Shown in pieces: positions 34,011 through 46,400 of a stretch of 64,000 bases of DNA (positions within the stretch are counted from its first letter, which is position 1; each line of letters opens with the position of its first letter). The translations under genes and the position numbers were made by a program. The stretch spans positions 72,761,665-72,825,664 of the forward strand of contig NC_084794.1 of NCBI RefSeq assembly GCF_963169125.1, read 5' to 3'. The notes under the pieces were generated by a model. The model had not been told where the DNA came from and ran no database searches. It worked only from the letters and a program-made list of their open reading frames with translations. The stretch is from Humulus lupulus. Its lineage: Eukaryota > Streptophyta > Magnoliopsida > Rosales > Cannabaceae.

Positions 34011-35800
34011 CCTGTAACAACACCCTATACTACTATCATTTCAAACGATGACTACTTGATAATTATTAAGAAAAAATATCGTAATTATGGAAAGGTTCAG
34101 TGAGGCCTTAGTGAAACATGTAATATGGGCCAATTTATTTGAAAATAAAAGTACAATGTATTTTATGCAAATTTAAAATAAAAGTTTAAAGTCCCACTGT
34201 AAACGTAAGAAAAACATAGACAAACTCCATAAAATGTTCTTGGCGTTAACTAGATCGTTTTTCGTTCATCAGAGCCCCAAGACATACATACTTAGACCAA
34301 AGAACGCCCCACATCACCATGCGTTCCAATGAGAAATCCTATTGCCTACCTGAAAGGGGGAAAGTAAGGGGGTGATCTTAATTCCCAGTAAGGAAGTACA
34401 AACAAGGAAAGAAAGAACAACATAAGAGCATAATCGACATATCTCATAAATTCTTAGCATATTTTCCTTATAGCACTCATTATCAACATATGTCATGCGA
34501 AAACATAACCATAATAACATAAGTCATAATCATAATCACAAACATAAGATTACATAAAACATAAGCATAATCATACATCATGTGATCATGGCACCCTTAT
34601 TGTCCTTGTCACATCATACAGTTCTATGAGGTAACCAGTAAAGCATAAACCGATAAATCATCCTTTGTGAGGTATTCAAGAGCTCTGGTCCTAGAATAAC
34701 CTCGGCACGTCCGCCCTATGAGTTACGTCATACCTTAGTTACTCCTTTATTGTGTCGCGTTCAGCACGCTAACAGCCTCTGCTTTTCATACAACATATAA
34801 GCACACATACAAGCAACTCATCTGTAACAGTGCCCCATTTTACTCTTTTCAAAAATGTCACTCAGCTCATATCTATTAGAAAAATACCATTTTGAGAAAG
34901 GTTCAGTGAGGCCTTGTCAAAACATACAATTTGGGCCTAATAATTTAAAATAAAAATATAGTGTCTTTATGCAATGTTCAAAATAAAATATAAAGTCTCA
35001 TTGTAGCGTAATAAAAATATAAACCATAACATAAAAGTTCATTAACATTCTTGGCATTTATCTAGATCGTTTTATTGCTCATGGACGCCCCTCGACATAT
35101 ATTCTTAGACGTTGGAACTTCCCACATCACCATGCATGTCAATGAGAAACCCTATCAACTACCTAAAAGAGGGGATAGTAAGAGGGTGAGCTAAAAACCC
35201 AGTACGGATGTAAAAATAAGAAAATAAAACACAACATAAAAGCATAAGCGACATATCTCATAAATTCTTCACATATTTTCCGTATAGAAATAATTATCAA
35301 CATAATTCATACGAAAACATAATCATAATAATATAAGTCATAATCATAATCATAAGATTATATAAGAACATAAGCATAATCACACAACATATGATCATGA
35401 CACCCCTATTGTCCATGTCACGTCCTATGAAAACATAACCACAACAACATAAGTCATAATCATACATCATGTGATCATGGCACCCCTATTGTCCATGTCA
35501 CATCATACAGTTCTATAAGGTAACCAGTAAAGCATAAACCACTAAATCCTCTTCTATGAGGTAAATAGGAACTCTGGTTCTCGAATATCCTCAGCGCGTC
35601 TGCCCTATGAGTTACGTCATATCCTTAGTAACTCCTTTGTGGTGTCGCGTTCAGCACGCTAGCAACCTACTGCTTTTCATACAAACATACAAGCAACTTA
35701 TCTCATGACATAATAGCTCAATTATCTCATAACATAATAGCTCATTCATGTCATTACATAAAAGCTCATACCATTCATAACATAATTCATAGAAATCCTA
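34010..35800. repeat. Two diverged tandem copies of an LTR-like segment
   Basis: 34012-34826 starts TGTAACAACACCC and 34827-35800 starts TGTAACAGTGCCCC. Both then carry GAAAGGTTCAGTGAGGCCTT, a TGGGCC site, a CATCACCATGC site, CATAAATTCTTAGCATATTTTCC-type sequence, ATCATGGCACCC.TATTGTCC, GTAACCAGTAAAGCATAAACC and GAGTTACGTCATA. No coding region lies between. Two related LTRs or a tandem duplication of one LTR would both fit. Short CATAATCATAA runs at 34500-34570 and 35320-35480 are local repeats. Confidence 0.6.
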
Positions 35801-35807
35801 GCTATTT

Positions 35808-36455
35808 TCCTTACCTCAAGTCCAAGCAAAAATAAAGTGCGGGGTACTTCGCAACGAGCCTAGAATCACAATCAAATGTTTGTTTTAATATCAAGTAAGT
35901 TTGCACATGCCCAACATACATACCCACCACTACTACAAAACTGTTTTTAGGCAATACACGAGAGACATCAATTTTTGTAGAACTGTTGTCTTGTGTCAAA
36001 AATAAACATGTGACAACAGTAACACTTGAACTGTTGTGTCATGCAAATTAAAACATACATGAGACGACAGTTCTGGTGAGACTGTCATAACATGTCTACT
36101 TTTAACACGAGATGACATTTCTGCGAAAAACTAAAGTACGGGGTACTCAAGTCCAAGCAAAATAAAGTGCAGGGTACTTCACAACGAGCTTAGAATCACA
36201 ATCAAATGTTCGTTTTAATATCAAGTAAGTTTACACATGCCTAACATACATACCCCGCCAATACTACAAAACTGTACTTAGGCAACACACGAGAGACATC
36301 AATTTTAGTAGAACTGTTGTCTCATGTCAAAAATAGACATGTGACAACAGTAGCTCTTGAATTGTCGTGTCATGCAAATTAAAACTTACATGAGACGACA
36401 GTTCTGGTAAGACTGTCGTAGCATGTCTACTTTTAACACAAGATGACATTTCTGC
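35808..36455 (+). repeat. Tandem duplication across the CACTA left end
   Basis: 35808-36120 and 36146-36455 are near copies. Each includes the outside flank (CTCAAGTCCAAGCAAAA, AAATGTT.GTTTTAATATCAA) and the transposon left end. The inner copy has AATACTACAAAACTG, so its terminal CAC has decayed, while the outer copy keeps CACTAC. Confidence 0.75.
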
Positions 36456-36480
36456 AAAAAACTGTTGTCTTATCCAATAC

Positions 36481-37820
36481 AATTTTTTTAATCAAGTATG
36501 GACAAATTTATATTTTTTAATATAATTTAATATATTATATAAATATATTCATAAAAAAATTATAAATTAATAATTTGCAACATAGAATAGCTATTAGTTA
36601 AAACAAATGAGAATTTTCAAATAAATTATTCAAATAATTGTCTAATTTTTTAATAATTTGTAATATTAATTATTAATTCAATTAGTTATTATATATTTAA
36701 TAAAAAAATAAAATAAAAATTCATTAATGATACTTATTATGATGTTATAGTATTCATTTTTTTCTTTTAAAACTAATAACAGTTATTTACAGAAAATGTT
36801 AATTAATATTGAAATAAAACTTGTCAAAGTAGGATTGGGATACGTGGCTCATTGTTGACGTTCATGGAGGATAATTTAAAAAATAAAAATATATATTAAT
36901 TAAAAACTTTTAAAATTAGATTTTCTTTTGTAACTAAAATTTTCTAATATTATTAACTTTTGTATTTATATGTTTTTGTAATAATTTTTATTTTAAATTT
37001 AAATTATAATATAAAAAATAGTACTAATTTGTTTAAGATATTTATAAAAGTTGTATTGATTAAAAATAGGTTATTTTAATCAATAATAACCTCACCCTCT
37101 CTTTGTTGCAAGTGAAGGAAGGTGTTAGTTGAAAATGAGTTATTTAGATAATTTAAAATTTTTAATATTTATTAGTTGTTAAATTTTTATAATATTATAC
37201 TTTTAATTAATAATATATATTATATTAATAATACAAGATAAAAAAGTTAACTCAAATAAAAAATATAATTTTTATAAATAAAAATAAGTATTTTCTTTAA
37301 AAAAATAATTTACATAAAAAAGAAATATAAAGTTTAATACTATATGAGCATTTCATAAATTATATATATATTTTTTTAAAAATACAACTTAAAAAACAGT
37401 AAATTTATTGAGGAGACTTTTAAGTTTCTAAATTTTTAATATTATTAACTTTTGTATTTATATGTTTTTTCTATTAAAATTTAAATTAATTATGTTATAA
37501 AGAATAATACTTAAATTTAATTTGTTTAACATATTTATAAAATTAGTATTAATTGAAAACAAGTTATTTTATTGGTTTGTTAAATATTGTAAAACAATTT
37601 TAAAATTTCTAAAAGTTTATTAGTTGTAATTTTTTTTTATTTTGTAAATTTATTATATTATAAAACATATATATATGTTTGAAATTTTAATTTATTTTAC
37701 ATATATATATTTATAAAAATATAATTAAAAAAAATTATGTAAATTTATTTATGAAAATATATATTAATCTTTTAATATATAATTTTAATGTATTATGTGG
37801 TCATATGTATAAAATAATGA
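36481..37820. other. AT-rich CACTA interior, left part
   Basis: No gene. Extremely AT-rich, with TTTATATGTTTTT and AATTTTTAATATTATTAACTTTTG blocks repeated at about 36935-36980 and 37425-37470, indicating an internal duplication. The sequence TAAAATAATGA leads into the T1 insertion. Confidence 0.6.
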
Positions 37821-38410
37821 TGTTACACCCAGATTTCGAGCCTTAAGAATTGTGATCTCGAAAGCTGGATTCGTTAGGAATGGGCTCGTAATGTCTGGAA
37901 CACGTGTCCGCAACCTAGGCACCGGACCTACAAGCAGCGGGCAGCCTCGAAGATGGTAGCCTCGAAACCATTACAAGCTCGAAAGACAGACATCGAAACA
38001 CGTCTGTTGTCGGATGGCCTCGGATCAGGGGCTCCAAGCCTGACATAAGTATGAGCTCGAAGTCGCATGATCTCCAGGAAATATCATAGCTCGAGAGTCA
38101 GTAAGAGACTCGGGTGGGAACAACACTGACAATATAGGTTGATAACTTTGAATATCCTAGTGAGCCATTTTGAAGAGACGCGGTCTACATTGATTGTTGG
38201 AAATCCCCTATAATAAAGGGGTATTTATTATTCAGTTATACGCCCCCTGATCTTCAGGGGACGTTTCCTTGTAACAAAGATTCGTGGACTAGGCAGAGTT
38301 AACTGCTGAACCACGTAAAAAATCCCATTTGTCTTATTATATTTTTCTGGCCATAACTATTTATTGTTTTCGTGCTCTCATTTCACTGTTGACGAAAAAC
38401 GGCATCAACA
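37821..38410 (+). repeat. T1 5' LTR with 208-bp promoter deletion
   Basis: 590 bp against 798 bp in the 3' LTR. The 208 missing bases correspond exactly to 51860-52067 of the 3' copy and include its TATAAATA box. The remaining sequence is nearly identical. A short perfect hairpin, CCCCTGA TCT TCAGGGG, lies at 38244-38260. Confidence 0.93.
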
Positions 38411-38433
38411 GTTTGGTGCTTTCATTAAGAGCC
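38411..38433 (+). other. T1 primer binding site region
   Basis: GTTTGGTGCTTTCATTAAGA follows the LTR directly; T3 has the same motif at 55952 with TGAGAG. TGG is in place for pairing with a tRNA CCA end. I could not assign the tRNA. Confidence 0.6.
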
Positions 38434-38459
38434 TTAAGCATTCAGTCCCTGAACAAGTT

Positions 38460-41118
38460 ATGGCCACTAATGATCAGAACGTTCCAGAAGAAAATTATCC
38501 GAGACGCCCTGGGAAACAGTTGATGGTAAACCCAGATGTTGAAGAGAGAAGCGAATCCTCCGATTCTCGGGGACCACCCGCACCACCAAGGGATGAGGAT
38601 ATGTATTACAATCCTGAGCGGTACGTTCCCATTGTGGAACTTGAAAACCGGCAGCTGAAACAGCAGTTGGCAGAAGCCAACAAGCGGAATGAGGAGTTAA
38701 CAAGGATAGCCGCAGAGGCGCAGGCGGCTCAGCCCCCGCCTCCGCATGAAAACCAAGCTCCCCCTCTGAGGGACGTGCATGTTCCTCCTCGCAGGCCTCG
38801 TGGGCGTCCACGAAAAAATGATGCCACAAGAAGGCCGGAACAACCTCCGGCACCGGCAGAGCCATCCACTCCCTCGAGACCTCAGAGAAGTATCCGAGCT
38901 AGAGCCCCGGTTAATCCACCTGCGGAGGTACCTGCGGGAACTGAGAACAACTGAGCCCCTGCAGAGGCTCGGACTCAAGTCCCTGGGAATGCACAAAATG
39001 AAACCAACCAATCTCAGGCAAACTCCGGACCGTCTAGACCACGAAATGGGTGGTAGCCACCGTCACCCATACGGTTCCCTCCATCGCCTATAAGATATCC
39101 TTCACCTCCTCGCAGGAATGCTCAACCAGTTCGAGATCTGGACGAAAGGCGTGCGGGGAGGAGACAAGGAAACAGGGAAACTTTCCAGGAATGGAGAGGC
39201 GCCCTATCTGAAAAAAGTCAAACGTCTCGGTCTCGCACGGCAGAAACGAGGCGGCACGAAAAAGACCCATCTCAAAATAATCGTGCGACAAGTTTTACTA
39301 GTGATGACTCTGGAGATACCAGATCGGTCAGCATGCATGATCGAGGTCGAAAGAATACTGGGAGCCACAGGAATCGCTTCGACCTACGGGAACACTTGAA
39401 TCAAAGTCGGGGTAATGTTAACCCGATAAACCCGGACCTGAGGGATCACTTAAATAGGCGTAAAGATCCCCTGCGGAGGCGCGAACCTGGAATTGTGATC
39501 GACGACAGCCAATTCCAGACAAGACCCCTCGCAGACCCACTCCAGGAAAGAATTGATCAGTTAGAAAAGGCCTTCAGGCTTTTGAAAAATGAACAAGTTC
39601 AGGATCGATATGAAGATTTCGATGAGGAGCTTGAACCGTTTGCTCCCCATATTTCCAACACTCCATTTCCCCAAGGATTTCAGATCCCTCACGTCCCAAC
39701 GTTTGAGGGAAAGTCCGACCCGTACAGCCATTTGAGTACATTCAATACCATAATGAGAGCAAGTAACGTGGGTTACGAGCTCAGATGCATGTTATTTCCA
39801 GCATCACTGACAGGACCAGCCAAAAGCTGGTTCGAAAAATATAAAAGACACTCAATAACTTCTTGGGATCAGCTGTCTAAAGACTTCAAGAAGCAGTTCA
39901 GAGCCATGATGGGGGTTAGACCTGAGGCGTCAACCCTGACTAACGTTCGGCAGCAGCCAGGAGAGACATTGAAAGTTACCTTACAAGGTTTAACTTGGAA
40001 GTTTCCTGAGCTCAGAATGTGGATGACAGCGGTCACCTAATGGCTGTCCAAGCTGGAGTTATGCCAGGAAGTGCTCTCTGGGACGACATGCAGAGGAAAC
40101 CGGTGGGGTCCCTAACCGAGTTTAACAAACGGGCACAGAGGTTTGTCAATGTAGAGGAAGCGAGGTCGACACTTAATGTGACTTCCCAACCCGTAACTAC
40201 AATGATAAACGTGAACTCTGCCTCAGCCTCGGTGGACCCACCAGCTTCAAAACCTGCTGCGGAAAACCCTTCCAGGAGAAAAAAGAACGAAGGGAGTAAC
40301 CCCGAGGCCGAAGGAGGAAAGAAAAAGAAGGGGGAGAGATATTTCTCCGTGTACAGAGTGTACACCGAGCTCAACGAGTCTCGGGAGAACATATACCTGG
40401 CTAATGAAAATCAGGTCCCCTTCAGGCGTCCAGACCCAATGAGAAATCAGAAGTCCAAGAGGGACTCCAGCAAATATTGCCGGTTTCATAGAGACACTGG
40501 GCATACTACTGATGAATGTCGACAGCTGAAAGACGAGATCAAAGGGTTGATCTTGAGAGGTTATTTTAGACAATATGTCAAGAACCAGAGTACTAATCAA
40601 GCGACCGCGAGCCAGAGAGTAGCCGCGCCGCAGCCCACACAAAACAACAATTCCCGAGCTAGGGAAGAAGATAGGCCCCCGCCGATAGATGGAGAAGACG
40701 TGATAACCATCTCGGGAGGGCCTCATCCCGCGGGCATGGGCAGAAATGCCCAAAAGAGATACGTCAATGAGCTAAAGACTGGGGATGGGTCTCCCTATGA
40801 ACCCGAACCTAGAGCTCCAAAAAGTCAGAAGATTGAATCCCAACCAATAACCTTCACTGAGGAAGACGCGTCCCATGTTCAGTTTCCTCATCATGATCCA
40901 CTGGTCATCACTCTCCAGCTGGCAAATAAAAGGGTCCACCGAGTTCTCATAGACAATGGGAGCTCAGTTAACATTCTCTATAAAGCAACCCTTAAAAAGA
41001 TGGGACTCTCCCTTCGCGACCTGAAAGCATGTGCGACTACGCTATACGGCTTTTCAGGAGAAGTGACCGCCTGCATGGGGTCCATCGAACTCCCCGTGAC
41101 CTTGGGAGACTACCTAGT
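38460..41118 (+). pseudogene. gag: T1 gag and start of protease
   Basis: ATG at 38460. The N-terminal third is charged and proline/arginine-rich, with a short coiled segment (ENRQLKQQLAEANKRNEEL). The Retrotrans_gag domain is at about 39700-40000 (PYSHLSTFNTIM, LFPASLTGPAKSWFEKY, SWDQLSKDFKKQF). In-frame stops lie at 38952 and near 39054, and a one-base frame change near 39975 leads into the frame at 40019 (VMPGSALWDDMQRK, FNKRAQRFVNVEEA). The knuckle CRFHRDTGHTTDEC is C-x2-H-x4-H-x4-C, a CHHC variant. The protease active site LIDNGSS is at 40949-40969. The frame is cut at 41118 by the solo LTR insertion. Confidence 0.88.
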
Positions 41119-43443
41119 TGTAACGCCCTGGCTACCCCAGAACAGTTACGGTGAACGGTGAACGGTGGACCGGAAATTTGACTCACTACCTGAGTCCTTT
41201 GGTAAAAAACGTGCTCTAAGTGTAATTAACAGGTTAAGGCATAAAACCAATAAAAAGGAAATGGAGATTTTTATTACAAACTGCTCTGCAGAGCTAAACA
41301 AAACGTTTACAAGCTGTTCTCAGTACAAAATGGTCACTACTGTTGTAAAGTTACAATCCCGCCGACCTAAGCGGCAAAAATAGGGTAAACCCCCTAGTTC
41401 CTCTGAGAACACCTTGACCGTGGTGGTCAAGCGGCTGCATACGTACACACCACCACATCAGCTCTCCACTCAAGGCTAGGTGAGCTTCTCTTTCCCTTTA
41501 CCTGCACCACATAGCACCCATGAGCCAAGACCCAACAAGAAAACATAACACTTTATATAAACATTATCAAATGATTATCATTATAATCACACTGAGCATA
41601 AAGCTTTCAAACAAGTGAGTAAACACCACATGAGGTCCTGATAAACCACGCTGAGTGACTGACAAGCAAGTCACTAATTCAAATGGAAGAGTGGCTGATA
41701 GGTAAGCCACTAGCCTTCAACAGGTTCTGGTAACCGTACTGAGTGACTGCCATGCATGTCACTAATTCAGGTGGGAGAGTGGCTGCTAAGTAAGCCACTA
41801 GCCTCCAAGCGCTTATTTCATTCATCGACCCTCGGGGTCGGTCTGGCATTAATGCTCTTTGAGCCATTCAATGCTAATTATTGATCAGATCAAATCTTGC
41901 TGGCTTGCGTGACACACGCTAAGGCCGTTCTGACTAATAAGCCAGCTCAACGTGATCAGTGCCTAGTACCACCGCCGAACCTGACTAATAAGTCACAGCT
42001 TCACAGTTGATACTAGCACCCTTGCCAAACCTGACTAATAAGTCAGTACCATGCACAAATGAGCAACATATGCTAAGCATTCTATATTCAGTCCATGCCC
42101 ATATTCTCACAATCAACATGCTTCATGAATGTCCACGCATGTCATATTTGGGGTGCAGTTTTCTTACCTTTGGTTCGAGCAAGAACGAATAAAAGAACAA
42201 CCCTGAGAACGATTGACTTTTTGGTCCTTTAGCGGTTACCTGGTCATAGCCAAATCATGGGATTCCATCAATAAAATAAAAAATAAAAGGTTCCCAAACC
42301 AAAACCTAACCTCCGGGACCTCAAACACTACTCAACCGGGTAGTAGGTTCAATCCCGAGGCCTTAGGCTTGCATCCCCGAGCCAAAAAGCTAATTCTGGC
42401 CAAAAATGCCTTAAGGGCCGCGGCCCTCCTTGGCCATGCCGTGGCCCACCCCTCAAACAGAGGCGCCTAAGCCCAGCAGCTCCCAAGGGCCGCGGCACAC
42501 CCTGGCCATGCCGCGGTGCAACACCCATTTCAGCCAAAACCCCTGTTTTTCTTCCCTTGCGTTTTCCCTTGAAACCAACCCTTCAAACCCAATTTAAACA
42601 CCACTCAAACCTCTCTCAAACACCCATTTAAACCTCCAAACATCACCCATAACTCTCCCCCAACATAACCCAAGTAAAACACCTCAAGAACTCCCCTTAA
42701 TTCCAACTTTCCACACCAAAATCAAGAGCTGAAAACTATCTTTAAAACAAGGCAAACTTGGTATTGAACCCTCGCCAATGGCTGAACTAGTTCCACAACC
42801 TTAGCCCCTTGATTTCCTTGCTTAGCTCCACACTTGAGCTCAAAATTCCAAAGAAGAGAAACTATGGAGATGAATGTACGGGAAGGAGAAGAAGGGAACT
42901 CTGTTTTGGGTTCTGTTTTACAGCCATCTATACATCATATATATCCAAATACCAAACGACCATTATACCCCTAGGTATAATAAAGCTTCTAAAACCACTC
43001 AAGGGTAATTTTGACACTTTCCACTAATCCCGTTAATCATAACTAACGCTTCCCAATTCCCGTTAATCTCAATATCCTCAAACACCAATATTTCACCTCC
43101 CGTTACCCTTTAACGCCCGAGCTTAAGCCTGTTATGACCAAACCGATATTAAACATTCCTTGATCGTCTCATGCCAAATGGCTCGAACAAACCCACATCA
43201 TAATGTGGTCTCAAATTATATCACCAACATGCGGAGAAATAATCAATTTACCCTCAACGGGCCAAATTACCATCACACCCCTGGAATAAGAAATATGGAC
43301 ACACGTGCATGCATTTCACATCATATCATAATATAATCAACATATACATGCATTTAATCAATTAATAACATAATTAAGCAAGTACGGCCCTCCCGGCCTA
43401 CTGTTCACGCCGTTAAACACATCAGGGAATTCGGGGCATTACA
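41119..43443 (-). mobile_element. Chromovirus solo LTR inserted in T1, target duplication CTAGT
   Basis: 2325 bp, starting TGTAACGCCC and ending GGGGCATTACA on the plus strand. CTAGT at 41114-41118 is repeated at 43444-43448. The same ends and orientation logic as the 23796-32866 element (LTR start TGTAATGCCCC on the minus strand) place it in the same family. It contains two degenerate minisatellite units (GAGAGTGGCTG at about 41688 and 41768). No interior is present, so it arose by recombination between two LTRs of a formerly complete insertion. Confidence 0.9.
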
Positions 43444-43448
43444 CTAGT

Positions 43449-46400
43449 CTCAACGACCAAGATGATGGAGTTCATGGTAGTAGACCTGCCTTCGGCCTAC
43501 AATGTGCTGCTCGGGAGACCCGCCCAGGTTGGGCTGGGGGCAGTCTCGTCTGTGAGGCATCTGGCCGTTAAGTTCCCGACCCCTAGTGGCGTCGGGACGT
43601 TGAAGGGAGATCAGTTAGCTGGAAGGGAATGCTACAGCATTTCCTTAAGAGGAAAGAAACAGACGAGTGCACAAGCACTCGTCATTGTTCAGAATAAAGA
43701 CGGGACGGTCTTGGATATTGATGAAGAAATCGATCCAAGGGTTGAGGAGAAAGCTGACCTCAAACCCATAGAAGAGCTCGAAGAGATTCAGCTCGTGGAG
43801 TCCGATCCCTCGAAAAAGGTAAAGGTTGGAAAACACCTCCAGGAAGAGACCAAATAACAGCTAATTTTCTTTTTGAAGAGAAACTAGGACGTCTTCGCAT
43901 GGTCACATTTGGACATGGTAGGAATAAGTCCAAACATAGCAAGCCACGCGCTAAATATAGACAAAAGCTTCCCTCTGAAGCAACAAAAGCGAAGACAGCT
44001 GGATGACGACAGAAAGAAGGCACTAAAGGAGGAGGTCGACAGGTTAAAAGCAAACCGATTCATTAGGGATGCTTTTTACCCTGATTGGGTAGCCAATCCA
44101 GTGTTGGTCCCAAAACCTAATAGAACGTGGCGAACCTGTATTGACTATTCGGACCTCAACAAAGCTTGCCCAAAGGACTGTTTTCCCTTACCGAGGATTG
44201 ACCAGCTCGTGGATGCCACGACAGGGCATGGATTGATGTCGTTCATGGATGCCTATTCTGGATATAACCAGATTCCCATGCATGCCCCTGACCAGGAACA
44301 TACGAGCTTCATAACGGATAAAGGGCTATACTGCTATAATGTCATGCCATTCGAGCTCAAAAATGCTGGGGCCACATACCAGCGGCTCGTAAATATGATG
44401 TTTTCATAACAGATAGGGAACAACATGGAGGTTTATGTTGACGACATGCTTGTCAAGTCCCAACTTAACAATAACCATGTTGATGACCTCGAAGAGTGCT
44501 TTGGCGTGCTCTGGAAGTATAACATGAAACTAAATCCTCATAAGTGCACCTTCAGTGTATCTTCAGGAAAATTCCTGGGCTTTATCGTGAACGCTCATGG
44601 AATAGAAGCCAACCTTGACAAGATCCAGGCTCTGATTGACATGCCTTCACCTCGAAGACACAAGGATGTCCAAAGTTTGACCGGCAGGATGGCGGCCCTA
44701 AGTAGGTTCATATCAAAATCTACAGACCGTTGTCTTCCGTTTTTCAACCTTTTGAGGGGAGGCAAGAAATTTGAATGGACGGAGGAGTGCGAGCTGGCCT
44801 TCCAGGAGCTTAAAAAGCACCTCGCAGGACCCCCCATCTTATCAAAACCTGTTACGAGAGAAGTACTGTACCTACACCTTTCCACCACCGAACACGCAAT
44901 AAGTGCAATGCTCGTGCGAGAAGAATAGAAGGTACAGAGACCCGTCTATTACATCAGCAAAAGGTTACTGGGGGCAGAGTCGAGATACCCCTTGATGGAG
45001 AAGCTGACTCTCAGCTTAATTCATTCATCTCGTAAACTTCGACCCTATTTTCAGGCACACCCCATCCATGTGTTGACTGATCAACCACTTAGGCAAGTCT
45101 TGTCTAAACCGGAGGCTTCAGGTCGACTTCTTAAATGGGCGGTTGAACTCGGACAGTTCGAGATCACTTACCACCCGAGGATGACCATTAGGGCCCAGGC
45201 ATTGGCAGATTTTATAGTGGAATGTACTGGCATGACCAACGATGAAGTTATAACCCCAGCCCACGAGCTGTGGAAACTTTACGTCGATGGTTCATCTAAT
45301 GAAAATGGATCGGGGACAGGAGTCATTTTAATTACCCCCGCAGGGAGCAGATTTCATTCTGCCTTAAGATTCGACTTCAAGGCGTCGAATAACGAGGCCG
45401 AATATGAAGCATTATTGGCGGGGCTTCGTATAGCCAAGGGGCTCAAAGCTAAAGCAATACATTGCTACAGCGACTCCTAGCTTGTGGTTAATCAAATCTT
45501 GGGAGAATACCAGGCTCGTGGCACGAAGATGGAAGCTTACTTAGAGAAGGCAAAATCCGCATTGGAACATTTTGAGTTTTATGCGATCGAACAGGATCCC
45601 CGAGAGAAAAACTCAAATGCAGATGCCTTAGTTCGGCTCGCTACTTCCACTGAGAATGATGAGCTAAACGTTGTGCCCATAGAACACCTCTCGGCTCCTA
45701 GCATTAACGAGCCGGAGGAGGAAGACGTGTGTATGATTGAGTCCGAGCCTACCTGGATGACCCCGATAGTCGAATATCTCGAGACCGGAGTCCTTCCAAA
45801 AGATCGGAACCAGGCTCGAAAGTTAATGTATCAACTTCCCCGTTACACCATTTTGGACGGAAAGCTGTATAGAAGGGGGTATTCCATGCCATTACTTCGG
45901 TGCGTAACTCCACCCGAAGCCAAGAAGATCATTGAAGAAATTCATGAAGGGTTCTGTGAAGACCATACCGGGGGGCATAGCTTGTCCAAGAAAATCATAC
46001 GCCAATGATATTTCTGGCCTACCATTAAATCAGATTCTTTCGAGTATGTAAAGAAATGCGATAAATGCCAGAGATTCGCCACGATTCCTCGAGCTCCACC
46101 ATCCGAGCTGACCATGATGACTTCCCCATGGCCATTCGCGGTATGGGGAATCGACCTCATAGGCTCTCTCCCAACGGGCAAGGGCGGTGTGAAATATGCT
46201 GTAGTCGCCGTGGATTACTTCACAAAGTGGACGGAGGCTGAACCATTGGCAACAATAACTTCCGAAAAGGTCCTTGACTTCGTAGTAAGAAACATCCTGT
46301 GCAAATATGGGGTGCCGAGGAAAATTGTATCCGACAATGGAACCCAGTTCGATAGCGACTTGTTCACCAACTTTTGCGAGAGAAGTGGAATAATAAAGGG

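Noticed and set aside
38364..38459. Upstream start of T1 gag inside the LTR
   Set aside because: The frame is open upstream but begins in the LTR and primer region; the ATG at 38460 fits the gag start of relatives better.
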